Assembly: GCF_000969985.1 (NCBI RefSeq)
Contig: NZ_CP009526.1
Coordinates: 744,001-808,000, forward strand
From: Methanosarcina barkeri str. Wiesmoor
GTDB taxonomy: Archaea > Halobacteriota > Methanosarcinia > Methanosarcinales > Methanosarcinaceae
Length of the DNA stretch: 64,000 nt
Reading direction: 5' to 3'
In this document: positions 9,358-18,127 of the stretch, piece by piece
Layout of the letters: the number at the start of each line of letters is the position of its first letter
Position numbering within the stretch: position 1 is the first letter of the stretch
Notes under the pieces: model-generated
The model's database searches: none
What the model was told of the DNA's origin: nothing
The model's input: only the letters and a program-made list of their open reading frames with translations
Position numbers and translations under genes: made by a program

Positions 9358-10605
9358 TTTTACTGACACCTGAGGACTCATATTGAAGACACCCGAATAA
9401 ATTATTGAATCATTTCTAGAGATAACTTTCAGAATATCAACGTCATGAGCCAGTAATAAATATTCCTCAAAAGACCCTCTATCATATCCACTATTTGCTA
9501 CTCCTATCGAGATAGAATAGTTCCCAGCCGATAAAGGAATCTTCATTTCATAAGTGATTTTAATATTCTGTCCTTTTTTTAATGGTGAGTTTGTTATTCC
9601 CATACAGTAAGTATTGGTTTCAAATACCGACACTCCAAGATTATTTCTTATTGCCAGTCCATAGTGAGGGTCAGAAAAATCTTTTAAGCTTTCTAGTTCA
9701 CACACAAATTTTACAGTCTGTTCACTCTCAATATAAGAGATCGGTTCGTTTCGTTCATTTAAAATATTAAAAGATACCAGTCTAACCTCACCTGTTGAAG
9801 TGCTTGATGCACCTCCTCTTTCTATGGAATCGATTTTCGTCAATTCAACCTCAGTGTCTCCCATATGTGATTTCTTTAATATCATCCCGTAATAGTAATC
9901 AACAATACTCTTCGGGTCCCCGTACTCAAGAACACGACCTTTATCCAGCAGTATTGCAGAGTCACATAGTGTTTTCACTGCATTCATATCATGTGATACA
10001 AAAATAATTGACCCGCCTGTGTTTTTAAATTCAAGGATTTTTCTCATGCATTTTTGCTGGAAATATGCATCCCCTACTGACAGTGCCTCATCAACAAGGA
10101 AGCATTTAGGTTCTGCGTGTATTGCAACTGAAAAAGCCAGTCTCATTAACATACCTGAGGAATAAGTTCTAATTGGCTCGTAGATGAACTCTCCCAGTTC
10201 GGCAAAATCCATGATCTCAGATTTTTTCTCATCAATCTCTGCTCTGGGCATCCCAAGGAAGGTTCCGTTCATATAAATATTCTCAATACCTGTAAGCTCA
10301 GGGTTAAACCCAGTCCCGAGTTCCAGCAGGCCTGTGACCTTTCCACCAATCTCTATTGAACCGGTGTCTGGAAGCAAAATTCCGGAAAGGATCTTCAGTA
10401 TGGTTGATTTGCCTGCGCCGTTTTGTCCGACAATCCCAAGAGTTTCACCTTCCTGTACCTCAAAAGAAATATCTTCCAGTGCAACGATATCACGGTGGTA
10501 TTTCTTTCGGAAAAAGATTTCCTTGAGCCTGTCAGCAGGGGATTGATATGACTTAAACCTTTTTGAAATACCTGTTACTCGCATCATTTTTGATTCACAA
10601 CACAT
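9355..10605 (-). CDS. polysaccharide ABC exporter ATPase (Wzt/TagH-like)
   Basis: 416 residues. Residues 1-240 form an ABC ATPase with Walker A GQNGAGKS (60-67), signature YSSGMLMRLAF and Walker B KCFLVDEALSVGD, the sequence style of polysaccharide exporters. Residues about 265-416 are a beta-rich extension like the carbohydrate-binding C-terminal domain of Wzt proteins from E. coli O8/O9a, which recognises the capped non-reducing end of the glycan before export. The protein would sit on the cytoplasmic face of the membrane with the permease encoded 6 nt upstream (10612-11379). No clear Shine-Dalgarno precedes the ATG. Together with the coiled-coil methyltransferase downstream this suggests cap-dependent export, which is inference. 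Confidence 0.9.
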   Translation of the reverse strand: MCCESKMMRVTGISKRFKSYQSPADRLKEIFFRKKYHRDIVALEDISFEVQEGETLGIVGQNGAGKSTILKILSGILLPDTGSIEIGGKVTGLLELGTGFNPELTGIENIYMNGTFLGMPRAEIDEKKSEIMDFAELGEFIYEPIRTYSSGMLMRLAFSVAIHAEPKCFLVDEALSVGDAYFQQKCMRKILEFKNTGGSIIFVSHDMNAVKTLCDSAILLDKGRVLEYGDPKSIVDYYYGMILKKSHMGDTEVELTKIDSIERGGASSTSTGEVRLVSFNILNERNEPISYIESEQTVKFVCELESLKDFSDPHYGLAIRNNLGVSVFETNTYCMGITNSPLKKGQNIKITYEMKIPLSAGNYSISIGVANSGYDRGSFEEYLLLAHDVDILKVISRNDSIIYSGVFNMSPQVSVK

Positions 10606-10611
10606 AATTCA

Positions 10612-11379
10612 TTAAATAAAGTCTCGAACATCTTTTTCAAGCTTTTTGAAAGTAAGACCTGCACACAGAAGAATTGCAAAACTCAACAGGAACAGATACA
10701 GGATAGCTTCTAAATCTGGAATTTGATCATATATAAAGACACTATGGTAAGCATGAATAAATGTAAAGGCTGGATTATATATCATAATCTTTTTGACATA
10801 TTCTGGAAGTATATCATAAACATATACAATCGGTGTAAACCAGAACCAGAACTGAAGTACGATTCTTACTATTTCTCTTAAGTCCCTTATAAAAACAACA
10901 AATATTCCTATAAAAAATCCAAGGGAATAAGCAAAAAACTGCTGTACCAGATATATCAATGGAACAAATAAGACTAGAGGTTTCACTCCATATCCACTAA
11001 TTAGAAGTAAAAACAGGAATACTCCCATTGTCACGACAAAAGTGATACTCTCCGAAATAGCAATATAAAGAGGGAATGAAGAAAGATCAACCTTTACTTT
11101 GGTGATTATATGTTTTTTATCTAAAAAAACGGTAGCCGTTCTTAAGACCGTGTTTGAAAAGGCATTCCATGCAATTACACCAGAAGTAAGATAGAATCCA
11201 TACGCGTAGACTGAAGATGAACCAGGCAAACGCGATCCCATTAGATTAGCAAATATGACGGTAAATATAAAAATATCCACAAGTGGATAAATGAAGTTCC
11301 ACAAAGCTCCTAAAGTAGACCCAGAGTATTTTTCAGTAATATCTCTTTTTGCTAATTCAAGAATTAAGCCTATATTCAA
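10612..11379 (-). CDS. polysaccharide ABC exporter permease (Wzm-like)
   Basis: 255 residues with six predicted membrane helices, matching the ABC-2 permease family (PF01061) and the usual length of Wzm/TagG. The N-terminal region has KRDITEKYSGSTLGALWNF, the amphipathic entry typical of this family, followed by VDIFIFTVIFANLMG. The start is TTG at 11379, supported by GGAGAT 8 nt upstream. It partners the ATPase encoded just downstream to move a lipid-linked glycan across the cytoplasmic membrane. It follows a glycosyltransferase gene (11470-12567) by 90 bases, probably in one transcript. Confidence 0.9.
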   Translation of the reverse strand: MNIGLILELAKRDITEKYSGSTLGALWNFIYPLVDIFIFTVIFANLMGSRLPGSSSVYAYGFYLTSGVIAWNAFSNTVLRTATVFLDKKHIITKVKVDLSSFPLYIAISESITFVVTMGVFLFLLLISGYGVKPLVLFVPLIYLVQQFFAYSLGFFIGIFVVFIRDLREIVRIVLQFWFWFTPIVYVYDILPEYVKKIMIYNPAFTFIHAYHSVFIYDQIPDLEAILYLFLLSFAILLCAGLTFKKLEKDVRDFI

Positions 11380-11469
11380 ATTAATATCTCCTGATTATTA
11401 CTTCGCCGGGATGGAAGAATATTATATTTTTTTGAGAAATTTTTTGAGAAATAATCTGATCACCGGAGG

Positions 11470-12567
11470 TCATTTATCGCAAAAACAATTTTCGCAGGCA
11501 ACATTTTTTTTCATTCTATTCTCAAAAATAGAGATATCAAACATAGCTGCTCTCTTAACACATTCATTTCCATAGCTTGATGGGTTTTTCGAGATGTTCT
11601 TTACTGCCCTGATTATATCTTGAATATCTGCTTCCACAAGCATGCCGGTTTTCCCGTCGATTACCGTTTCCTTAAACCCACCTTCGTTTACAGCTACTAC
11701 TGGTTTTCCACTTGCCATAGCTTCGACAGGTGTCATTCCGAAATCCTCATCCATGGCAGTGCAGATAAAACCTCTACAGTGGGAGTAAAGGTCAAGTAAT
11801 TCCGTCTCAGAAACTTCTCCAAGAACCTTTACGTTTTCAGGTAAATTATCCAGAATATTTTTTGCATAACTTTTTGCATGATCTCCTTTGGAGTACCCCC
11901 CAACAATGACAAGCTTTTCTTCAGGCATTTTCTTGAATGCTTCAATTTGAATTTCCACTCTTTTTTCAGGATAGAGCCGGTTGACTGAAAGCCAGAAGTC
12001 TCCATATTCTTTACAGGTAAATTTTGAAGTTTCGACAGGGGGATAGATAACTTCAGCATCCCTATGGAAATATTTTTTGATTCTTATTGAGGTATTTTTT
12101 GAGTTAGTTACGATTTTACATACATGGGAAAGGTAGTATTCCGAAATTGGCTTGTGAAGCCTGACCCAGATCCGAAAGAAGATCGAAATCCAGAGAGGTT
12201 GCCTACTAATAAAGGTCTCGTAAAGGTCATAGAAAGCTCGTGTAGGGGTATGGCAGTAATAAAGGTTGGGTTTATGTTTCTTTGCCGCGAAATATGCCCA
12301 GTTGCCTGAAAAAATGAAAAAATCGTATTCCTTTGAAAAATCACAGGCTGCAAAATGATATGATGCGGAAATCTGTTTCAGAGGAGGTATTTTTGGGGTT
12401 TTTCCCAGGCTGATTATGCGTATGTTGGAATACCCCATCTTTTTTACGGACTCCATATTCAAGTCGGTAGTGATAACATCGGCATTGAAGTATTTTGCGA
12501 GCATGAGGACAAGTTTCTCTCCACCGCCAATGGCTCCGAAATAATCATGAAATATAGCTATTTTCAT
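11470..12567 (-). CDS. GT4 family glycosyltransferase
   Basis: 365 residues, GT-B fold. The first lobe opens [17 protein letters not shown], with the glycine-rich loop. The second lobe has [14 protein letters not shown] and the strongly conserved nucleotide-sugar motif [18 protein letters not shown], which places it among mannosyl/glucosyl-type GT4 enzymes (PF00534). It is the promoter-proximal gene of the cluster 12.6 to 2.2 kb, opposite in direction to aglB, and might add the first sugars of the exported chain; that is inference. The C-terminus ends in a short cysteine-containing tail (CENCFCDK), which is unusual for the family. Confidence 0.9.
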   Translation of the reverse strand: MKIAIFHDYFGAIGGGEKLVLMLAKYFNADVITTDLNMESVKKMGYSNIRIISLGKTPKIPPLKQISASYHFAACDFSKEYDFFIFSGNWAYFAAKKHKPNLYYCHTPTRAFYDLYETFISRQPLWISIFFRIWVRLHKPISEYYLSHVCKIVTNSKNTSIRIKKYFHRDAEVIYPPVETSKFTCKEYGDFWLSVNRLYPEKRVEIQIEAFKKMPEEKLVIVGGYSKGDHAKSYAKNILDNLPENVKVLGEVSETELLDLYSHCRGFICTAMDEDFGMTPVEAMASGKPVVAVNEGGFKETVIDGKTGMLVEADIQDIIRAVKNISKNPSSYGNECVKRAAMFDISIFENRMKKNVACENCFCDK

Positions 12568-13422
12568 CGATTTCTCACTTTTTTCAGGGGTTTAATCAAA
12601 TACATATAAAAAGCTAATTTAATTATAAATGTAAACAGCGAGTCCCCCAGGAGTGGGAAGAGTATCGTGTCAGGTTTTTTATAATTTGAAGTTTCCTATC
12701 TATCCTTAAACTGCCAATCTAAAATTTATCTGTGGTATCTGATTTCCGATTAATAATACCCTATTTCCTGCAAGATTTCAACAATTCATTAAGCTCAACG
12801 ATTATAAATATATTGAAAATTGTATATCAACAGTAGAGACGTATGATACTTTCCAGATGAGATGGTTCATTAGATATATATAATACTTCCCAGATGAAAC
12901 GATTCGTTGGATAGCTAGATAGCTCATTAGATAGTGGGAGGGTTTATTAGATAGTTAATATAGTTAACCTTACCTTCATTTAAAAGATCTAACCTTACCT
13001 TCATTTAAAAGATCTAACCTTAACTTTATTTAAAAGATCTAACCTTAACTTTATTTAAAAGATCTAACCTTAACTTTATTTAAAAGATCTAACCTTAACT
13101 TTATTTAAAAGATCTAACCTTGACTTTAAACGCCACTTTAGTGTTCTCTATCAGGCAACGAAATATTTTACTCTGAAGAAATTGTGTCTTTAAGCATCAC
13201 TTTAGTGTTGTTTACCTTCATTTATTTTCATTTAATACATGTCTAAACTGAACAAACTCAATGATCAGGCTACAATTACAGTCTACGGTTATACATGTTA
13301 AGAATATTTACCTTATTATTTAGATCGTAAAACGACCTTAAAGTTATTATATTAATTCAACTACTATCAAAGATTAAGATACTCAAAAGTGCAATGAATT
13401 CAAAAATTAAAAACTAAAAGAG
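12568..13422. other. divergent intergenic region with 25-bp repeats
   Basis: About 850 bases between the divergent glycosyltransferase and aglB genes. The middle (12965-13129) is a 25-bp tandem array; short degenerate copies of GATAG/CTCATTAGATAG lie before it (12850-12960). The outer parts must hold the two promoters but no TATA box is unambiguous. No ORF is supportable. Confidence 0.6.
12965..13129. repeat. 25-bp tandem repeat, six copies plus partial
   Basis: Units start at 12965, 12990, 13015, 13040, 13065, 13090 and a partial one at 13115. The consensus begins TAACCTTAACTTTATTTAAA and ends AGATC. The first two copies share a CTTCATT variant and the next four are identical, showing local homogenisation. 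Confidence 0.9.
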
Positions 13423-15966
13423 ATGATTACTACGAACAAAGGCATGGGATGTCCGGTGGCAAAACGGCCCGCTCATAAATTAAAATTCGGTATTATTTCT
13501 TTGATTGCAGTTGCATTGGTTGCTTTTCTCATGCGCATGATCTCATATTCTGCTGCTACTGCAAACGGAAGCATAAATCTTATGGGATATGATAGTTTCT
13601 ACCATATGCGGCGCATTTTATATACGGCTTTCAATTTTCCCCATTCCCTTAATTTCGATTCTTACATTAATTATCCTGCGGGGTTTGAAGTTGGCTGGCC
13701 TCCTTTTTTTGACTTTCTGGGTGCGCTGCTTGCAAAAGTCCTGGGAGTAGGCCATCCTGACTTATATACCACCGAATTTGCAGGAGCCTTGCTGCCAGTG
13801 ATTCTGGGAATCCTGACAATAATTCCATTATATATAGCAACTGCTGCAATATTTGACCGAAAAACCGCACTTCTTGGAGCCTTGATTTTTGCAGTGATTC
13901 CAGCTCATGTCTACATATCTCGGTTTGGAGCAGTTGACCATCACGTAGCTGAAACTCTCCTCTCAACCTCAGCTTATGCGTGTTTCATACTTGCTTTAAA
14001 ATGGGCAAGAGAGGGCTCCCTTTCCCTGCCCTCTCTCAAAACTATCTCTTCTGAAAAGAAACTAGTTAAATCGTTAGTTCTCGCAGTAGCATCCGGACTA
14101 TTCTTTGCACTTCTGATTTACACATGGATAGGAGCCCTTGTCTTTGTAAGCTTTATTTTACTTTACGCATTCATACAGACCACAATCGACCTTAAGGCTG
14201 AAAAAAACTCCGACTATGTTCTTATATGCTCTACTGTAGCCCTTCTTGCAACGCTTCTATTTACCATTCCCCTGTCAGCAGGATCCGTGCGTCCAGGCCT
14301 GGAAATGAGTGCGATGTATATTTCCTGGTTCCAGGTATTCTATGTGTTCAGCATGTTAGCCGGAACCTTAATCCTCTGGGGCTTTTCCCTATATATCTCG
14401 AAAAAAGGTCTGGACTGGAAGTACTATCCAGCTGCCTTAATACTGATCTCTTTAGCAGGTCTTCTGTCCCTCAAAATTTTTTCCGCTGAATCTTATTCTT
14501 TTGTAATTGAAGGAATGAGTTTCTTCCTCGGAAAAGGTGAATACATAAGCACGATTTCCGAAGCTCTGCCAATATTTTTAACTACAGAGGGAAAACTTAC
14601 TTTTGCGCCAGTACTGGGAAGTCTCGGACTTTGTTTCCTTACCACTCTGGGAGGGTTTTTCCTGCTCGGCCTCGAGTGGATAGGAGAAAAATCAAAGCCT
14701 GAAGGAGTGTTTTTCCTCTTATGGTCGGCCTTTTTCGCATATTTAACGCTCTCTCAGAGGCGTTTCTCATATCTTTTTGCAGTAAACGTCGCGATCCTTA
14801 CGGCATATTTCCTCTGGGTTTTACTGGACTCCTTTGACTTTGAGACTGAAGTAAAAAAACTGGCGAAATCTGTTCCGATTGCCGGGAAAAATGCTACGCC
14901 TGCACTTAAGGCAGAAAAAGAAACAAAGTCAAAAAAGTCAGGGAAAGAAACAAAGTCAAAAAAGTCAGGGAAAGAAACAAAGTCAAAATCAAGGTCGAAA
15001 ATTAATAATCTTTCAGGCTCAAAACAGAATTCTCAACCCGACTACTTCAAAATTGTTTCATCTCTGGCACTTATAGGGCTTGTATTTATACCCTGCATAT
15101 GGGCAGGAGTTGCTTTTGCAAAAGATGACGGCTTGATTAATCCTGTCTGGAAGGACTCTCTCACCTGGCTTGGAGCTTCGAGCCCTGAAACTTCTTACTA
15201 CCTTGATCCTTCCGGAACTCCCGAATATGGAGTTTTGAGCTGGTGGGACTACGGAAACTGGATTGTTTACCAGTCTAAAAGGCCTGCAGTTTCAAACAAC
15301 TTCCAGACCGGCGTAGACGACTCTGCGCATTTCTTCACAGCAGACTCCGAGGAAGAAGCAAAGGCAATTCTGGAAAAGCTTAAAGTAAAGTATGTAATAA
15401 CCGACAATCTGATGGCAAGCGGCAAGTTTGGGTCTATTGTTAAGCTTGCAGGTGAGAACATAAGCAAGTATCTAAATGTTCAAACCACCAACGTAAACGG
15501 CGGGCTTCAAACTATTGCAACTGCTAAAAAGGAATTCACAGAAACCGAAGTATACAAACTTCATCAACTTGACGGGTCAAATCTGGGAAATCTGAGGCTT
15601 GTCCATGAAAGTACTGCACCTGAGGAAAATAATGACTCAACTAGTGACGTAAAGATATTTGAGTTTGTTCCCGGAGCCATGCTTTCAGGTACTACGGACC
15701 CAGGGCAAAACATTACTGCAACCCTTGAGCTCAGCTCAAATACAGGCCGAAAATTCACATATCAGAATGAAGTAGTATCAGATAAAAACGGTTTATTTGA
15801 AATAACCGTGCCTTACTCCACCGAAAATAAGACCGGTGGAGTCAATGCTCTATCTACTTATTCTCTGAATGCAGGAGGAAATGTAACAGTTTCAGAAATC
15901 CAGGTAACAGAAAAGGATGTTCTGGAAGGAAACAAGGTAGAGGTGAAAATCCCCGACTCAAAATGA
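13423..15966 (+). CDS. aglB: oligosaccharyltransferase AglB (STT3 family)
   Basis: 847 residues. The first 480 are a multi-span membrane domain; the rest is an external globular domain. Seen motifs: a metal-binding MGYDSFYH loop (D57), GAVDHHVAE near D172, and the catalytic-domain WWDYG at 607-611, the hallmark of STT3/AglB. The enzyme transfers lipid-linked oligosaccharide to Asn of secreted N-x-S/T proteins such as S-layer. Between the two domains is a lysine-rich stretch (about 495-527) built of repeated KETKSKKSG, an odd expansion that probably stays cytoplasmic. The C-terminal 130 residues are beta-rich. The start at 13423 has only a weak AAGAGA upstream. It is divergent from the polysaccharide cluster, a sensible place for a surface-glycosylation gene. 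Confidence 0.93.
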   Translation: MITTNKGMGCPVAKRPAHKLKFGIISLIAVALVAFLMRMISYSAATANGSINLMGYDSFYHMRRILYTAFNFPHSLNFDSYINYPAGFEVGWPPFFDFLGALLAKVLGVGHPDLYTTEFAGALLPVILGILTIIPLYIATAAIFDRKTALLGALIFAVIPAHVYISRFGAVDHHVAETLLSTSAYACFILALKWAREGSLSLPSLKTISSEKKLVKSLVLAVASGLFFALLIYTWIGALVFVSFILLYAFIQTTIDLKAEKNSDYVLICSTVALLATLLFTIPLSAGSVRPGLEMSAMYISWFQVFYVFSMLAGTLILWGFSLYISKKGLDWKYYPAALILISLAGLLSLKIFSAESYSFVIEGMSFFLGKGEYISTISEALPIFLTTEGKLTFAPVLGSLGLCFLTTLGGFFLLGLEWIGEKSKPEGVFFLLWSAFFAYLTLSQRRFSYLFAVNVAILTAYFLWVLLDSFDFETEVKKLAKSVPIAGKNATPALKAEKETKSKKSGKETKSKKSGKETKSKSRSKINNLSGSKQNSQPDYFKIVSSLALIGLVFIPCIWAGVAFAKDDGLINPVWKDSLTWLGASSPETSYYLDPSGTPEYGVLSWWDYGNWIVYQSKRPAVSNNFQTGVDDSAHFFTADSEEEAKAILEKLKVKYVITDNLMASGKFGSIVKLAGENISKYLNVQTTNVNGGLQTIATAKKEFTETEVYKLHQLDGSNLGNLRLVHESTAPEENNDSTSDVKIFEFVPGAMLSGTTDPGQNITATLELSSNTGRKFTYQNEVVSDKNGLFEITVPYSTENKTGGVNALSTYSLNAGGNVTVSEIQVTEKDVLEGNKVEVKIPDSK

Positions 15967-16179
15967 AGACTTCATGAACCTGAGGACTTCATGAACCTGA
16001 TTTTTTAAATGAAAATAGAAATTAAAGCCTTTTAAAATATGAAAAGAGAAAAATAACTCTTTTTATTTTCTTTTTTTCGCTTCTTTCATTCTTTTTTTAT
16101 TGTTTCTCGTATTGGTCTTGCTCAATACTTTGGGAAGACAACTTCAGTAGTGGGGTTGGTCTTGAAAATCTTGAAAGTT

Positions 16180-17646
16180 TCATTCTCCCGCACTTTCTAC
16201 TCCTACGGCACTCAGAAACCTTTTCACTACGGCTTCATTAACCAGCCTGAGTAATGTCTGACGGTCTTTTGTAGCGCTGAAAACACCAAGGGGTATCTGG
16301 GCCCCTGCTGCGTTTGCATGTCCACCTGCATCTTCGCCGAAAGCCTGGCGCATAACTTCGCCGAGGTTGATTCTTATATCGTTGCTTCGCCCGGAGATAT
16401 ATATGCGGTCTTCAGTGACCCCAAAAACCACGGTTGTAGAGATCCCTTCAAGGCTCAAAAGGTAATCTGCAGCTTGCGGAAGAGTATCCCTATCCCTTAT
16501 GTTTCCGACATTCGAGAGAAGGTAACTTCCCATTACCTGCCGGTTTCTGATTGCCTCCCCAAGCACCTCAAGGGTTTCAGTGGCCATCGAAGGCTGCTCA
16601 AGCTGATCCAGGATTCCGTGGTTTGACAGGGGATAAAGGTACGAAGCGGCTGAAAGATCAGCAGGGTCGGTCTTTCGCTTGAAATCCTGGGTGTCGGTCC
16701 GAATTCCATAGAGCAGGGCTGTTGCCAGCGTCTTGGATATATTGATATTGAGCTGCTGCAGGTACTTTGTCATTATAGTAGCCGTTGCTCCGAAGTTAGG
16801 CCGGATATCTATATACTCAGCCTTTATCTCGGTTTCTCCTGGGGGGTGATGGTCAATTACAATACCCACAAAAGAGTTGGGGGGGACCATGTTGTTAACA
16901 CCGGGAATGGAGCAGTCTATCAGGGCGATTTCATCGAAGCCTTTGAGGCCGTCTTCTTCTATCTTACCGAGGTCGATCCCGAGCAGGTTTACAAAGGCTT
17001 TATTTTCCTGATGCCCTATTCTGCCATGGTACAAGATGCTTGCCTCAACCCCTATGCTCTTTGCAATTTCTTTTAGGGCCAGTCCACTCGAAATAGCATC
17101 CGGGTCAGGGTTATCGTGGATTACAATAGCAAGTTTTTTATCCCTTATTCCTTTCAGCCACCGTGCAAGCCTGTTACCTCTATGGACCGATTCGGCTCTC
17201 TCAAGAGAACGGGAAAGGGAACTTGCGACAAGTTTGGAAGACATAAAGACATAATCTGCCCCAAGGTCTTCCATTTTTTCCTTATTGATAATATCTGAGG
17301 CCCGGGAAAAGAGTTGAACATCAGGGTTAACTGCTTTTTTGAAATTCTCAATGCCCTTTCTGTTAGCTTCGTTATTGGAAGTCAGGAAAAGTATAACAAC
17401 AACATTCTTAAGGTCGATCTTATCGACAAGCTCAGGGTCGGAAATATCGCCTACAATCGCTTCAAAGCCTTCCTCCCTGAGAGTCTCAACCTTAGCTTCG
17501 TCTTTATCTACAATAATCACGAGCTTATTGCTTTCCCTGAGCTCTTTTGCAAGCGCAAAACCAACACTTCCACTGCCCAGAACAAGGTATCTGGGTTTGA
17601 CTGTACTTTTAAGATTGCTATCCGCATCTTTTGATAAGTTAAGCAA
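16180..17646 (-). CDS. RCK_N-DHH phosphoesterase fusion
   Basis: About 488 residues. Residues 15-150 form a TrkA-N/RCK-type Rossmann domain (YLVLGSGSVGFALA, with the acidic VDKD after strand 2). From about 175 comes a DHH phosphoesterase: DNPDPDAISSG, IDCS and IDHHPPGE are the metal-binding motifs, and GGHANAAGA near the C-terminus is the DHHA1 substrate motif. Such proteins hydrolyse phosphodiesters of nucleotides; cyclic dinucleotides or nanoRNA are the family's usual substrates. The TTG at 17646 is chosen because GGGAGGA ends 6 nt upstream; a longer reading frame to 17697 lacks a site. The gene stands alone. The RCK domain suggests control by a nucleotide or ion, by analogy with K+ channel regulators. 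Confidence 0.85.
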   Translation of the reverse strand: MLNLSKDADSNLKSTVKPRYLVLGSGSVGFALAKELRESNKLVIIVDKDEAKVETLREEGFEAIVGDISDPELVDKIDLKNVVVILFLTSNNEANRKGIENFKKAVNPDVQLFSRASDIINKEKMEDLGADYVFMSSKLVASSLSRSLERAESVHRGNRLARWLKGIRDKKLAIVIHDNPDPDAISSGLALKEIAKSIGVEASILYHGRIGHQENKAFVNLLGIDLGKIEEDGLKGFDEIALIDCSIPGVNNMVPPNSFVGIVIDHHPPGETEIKAEYIDIRPNFGATATIMTKYLQQLNINISKTLATALLYGIRTDTQDFKRKTDPADLSAASYLYPLSNHGILDQLEQPSMATETLEVLGEAIRNRQVMGSYLLSNVGNIRDRDTLPQAADYLLSLEGISTTVVFGVTEDRIYISGRSNDIRINLGEVMRQAFGEDAGGHANAAGAQIPLGVFSATKDRQTLLRLVNEAVVKRFLSAVGVESAGE

Positions 17647-18127
17647 AAATAGTCCTCCCTGTTTTATATAAGTCCAGGCACATGTAAAGGAAAGCAAACA
17701 TTTGATCAGAATCCTGCCTATTCACATTTTACTGTAGTTAGTTAACTGTAAAGATAACTGTAATTTTTTGGACTTTTTTTCTTGCTGATTAGACACTCTT
17801 ATGAAACTGCGTATTATATATCGTACTCTTAAAGAAATAATATGCTTTTTATGGGAAACTCAAAAATTCCGGTATATTATGTATATTGGAATGTAACGTT
17901 ATATTGGGATGTAACGTATATACTTAATAACATCAAATAGGTTTTCCTCGGTGTAGGAAAATAAGAAATAAAGTCCCTCAATTGTTCTGGAGATATATAA
18001 CAATTTCTACTACAATCTATAAAGTCAGAGAATTCATATGAGTCCGATAATTCAGGCTTACATAAATGATTTGAAAGCTTAAATAGGCAACAGGAGACCA
18101 TATGAAATTGTCCGGCAGGTAATAGTT
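17647..18127. other. divergent intergenic region with an 18-bp direct repeat
   Basis: About 480 bases between divergent genes. It holds two adjacent 18-bp near-identical repeats (17883-17918), and a TATA-like GCTTAAATAG at about 18077-18086 that would place a start site shortly before the nnr ATG at 18128. No gene seen. Confidence 0.5.
17883..17918. repeat. 18-bp direct repeat pair
   Basis: ATATTGGAATGTAACGTT (17883-17900) is followed directly by ATATTGGGATGTAACGTA (17901-17918), 16 of 18 positions the same. A two-copy repeat with a GTAACGT core upstream of genes could be a regulator binding site; this is inference. Confidence 0.6.
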
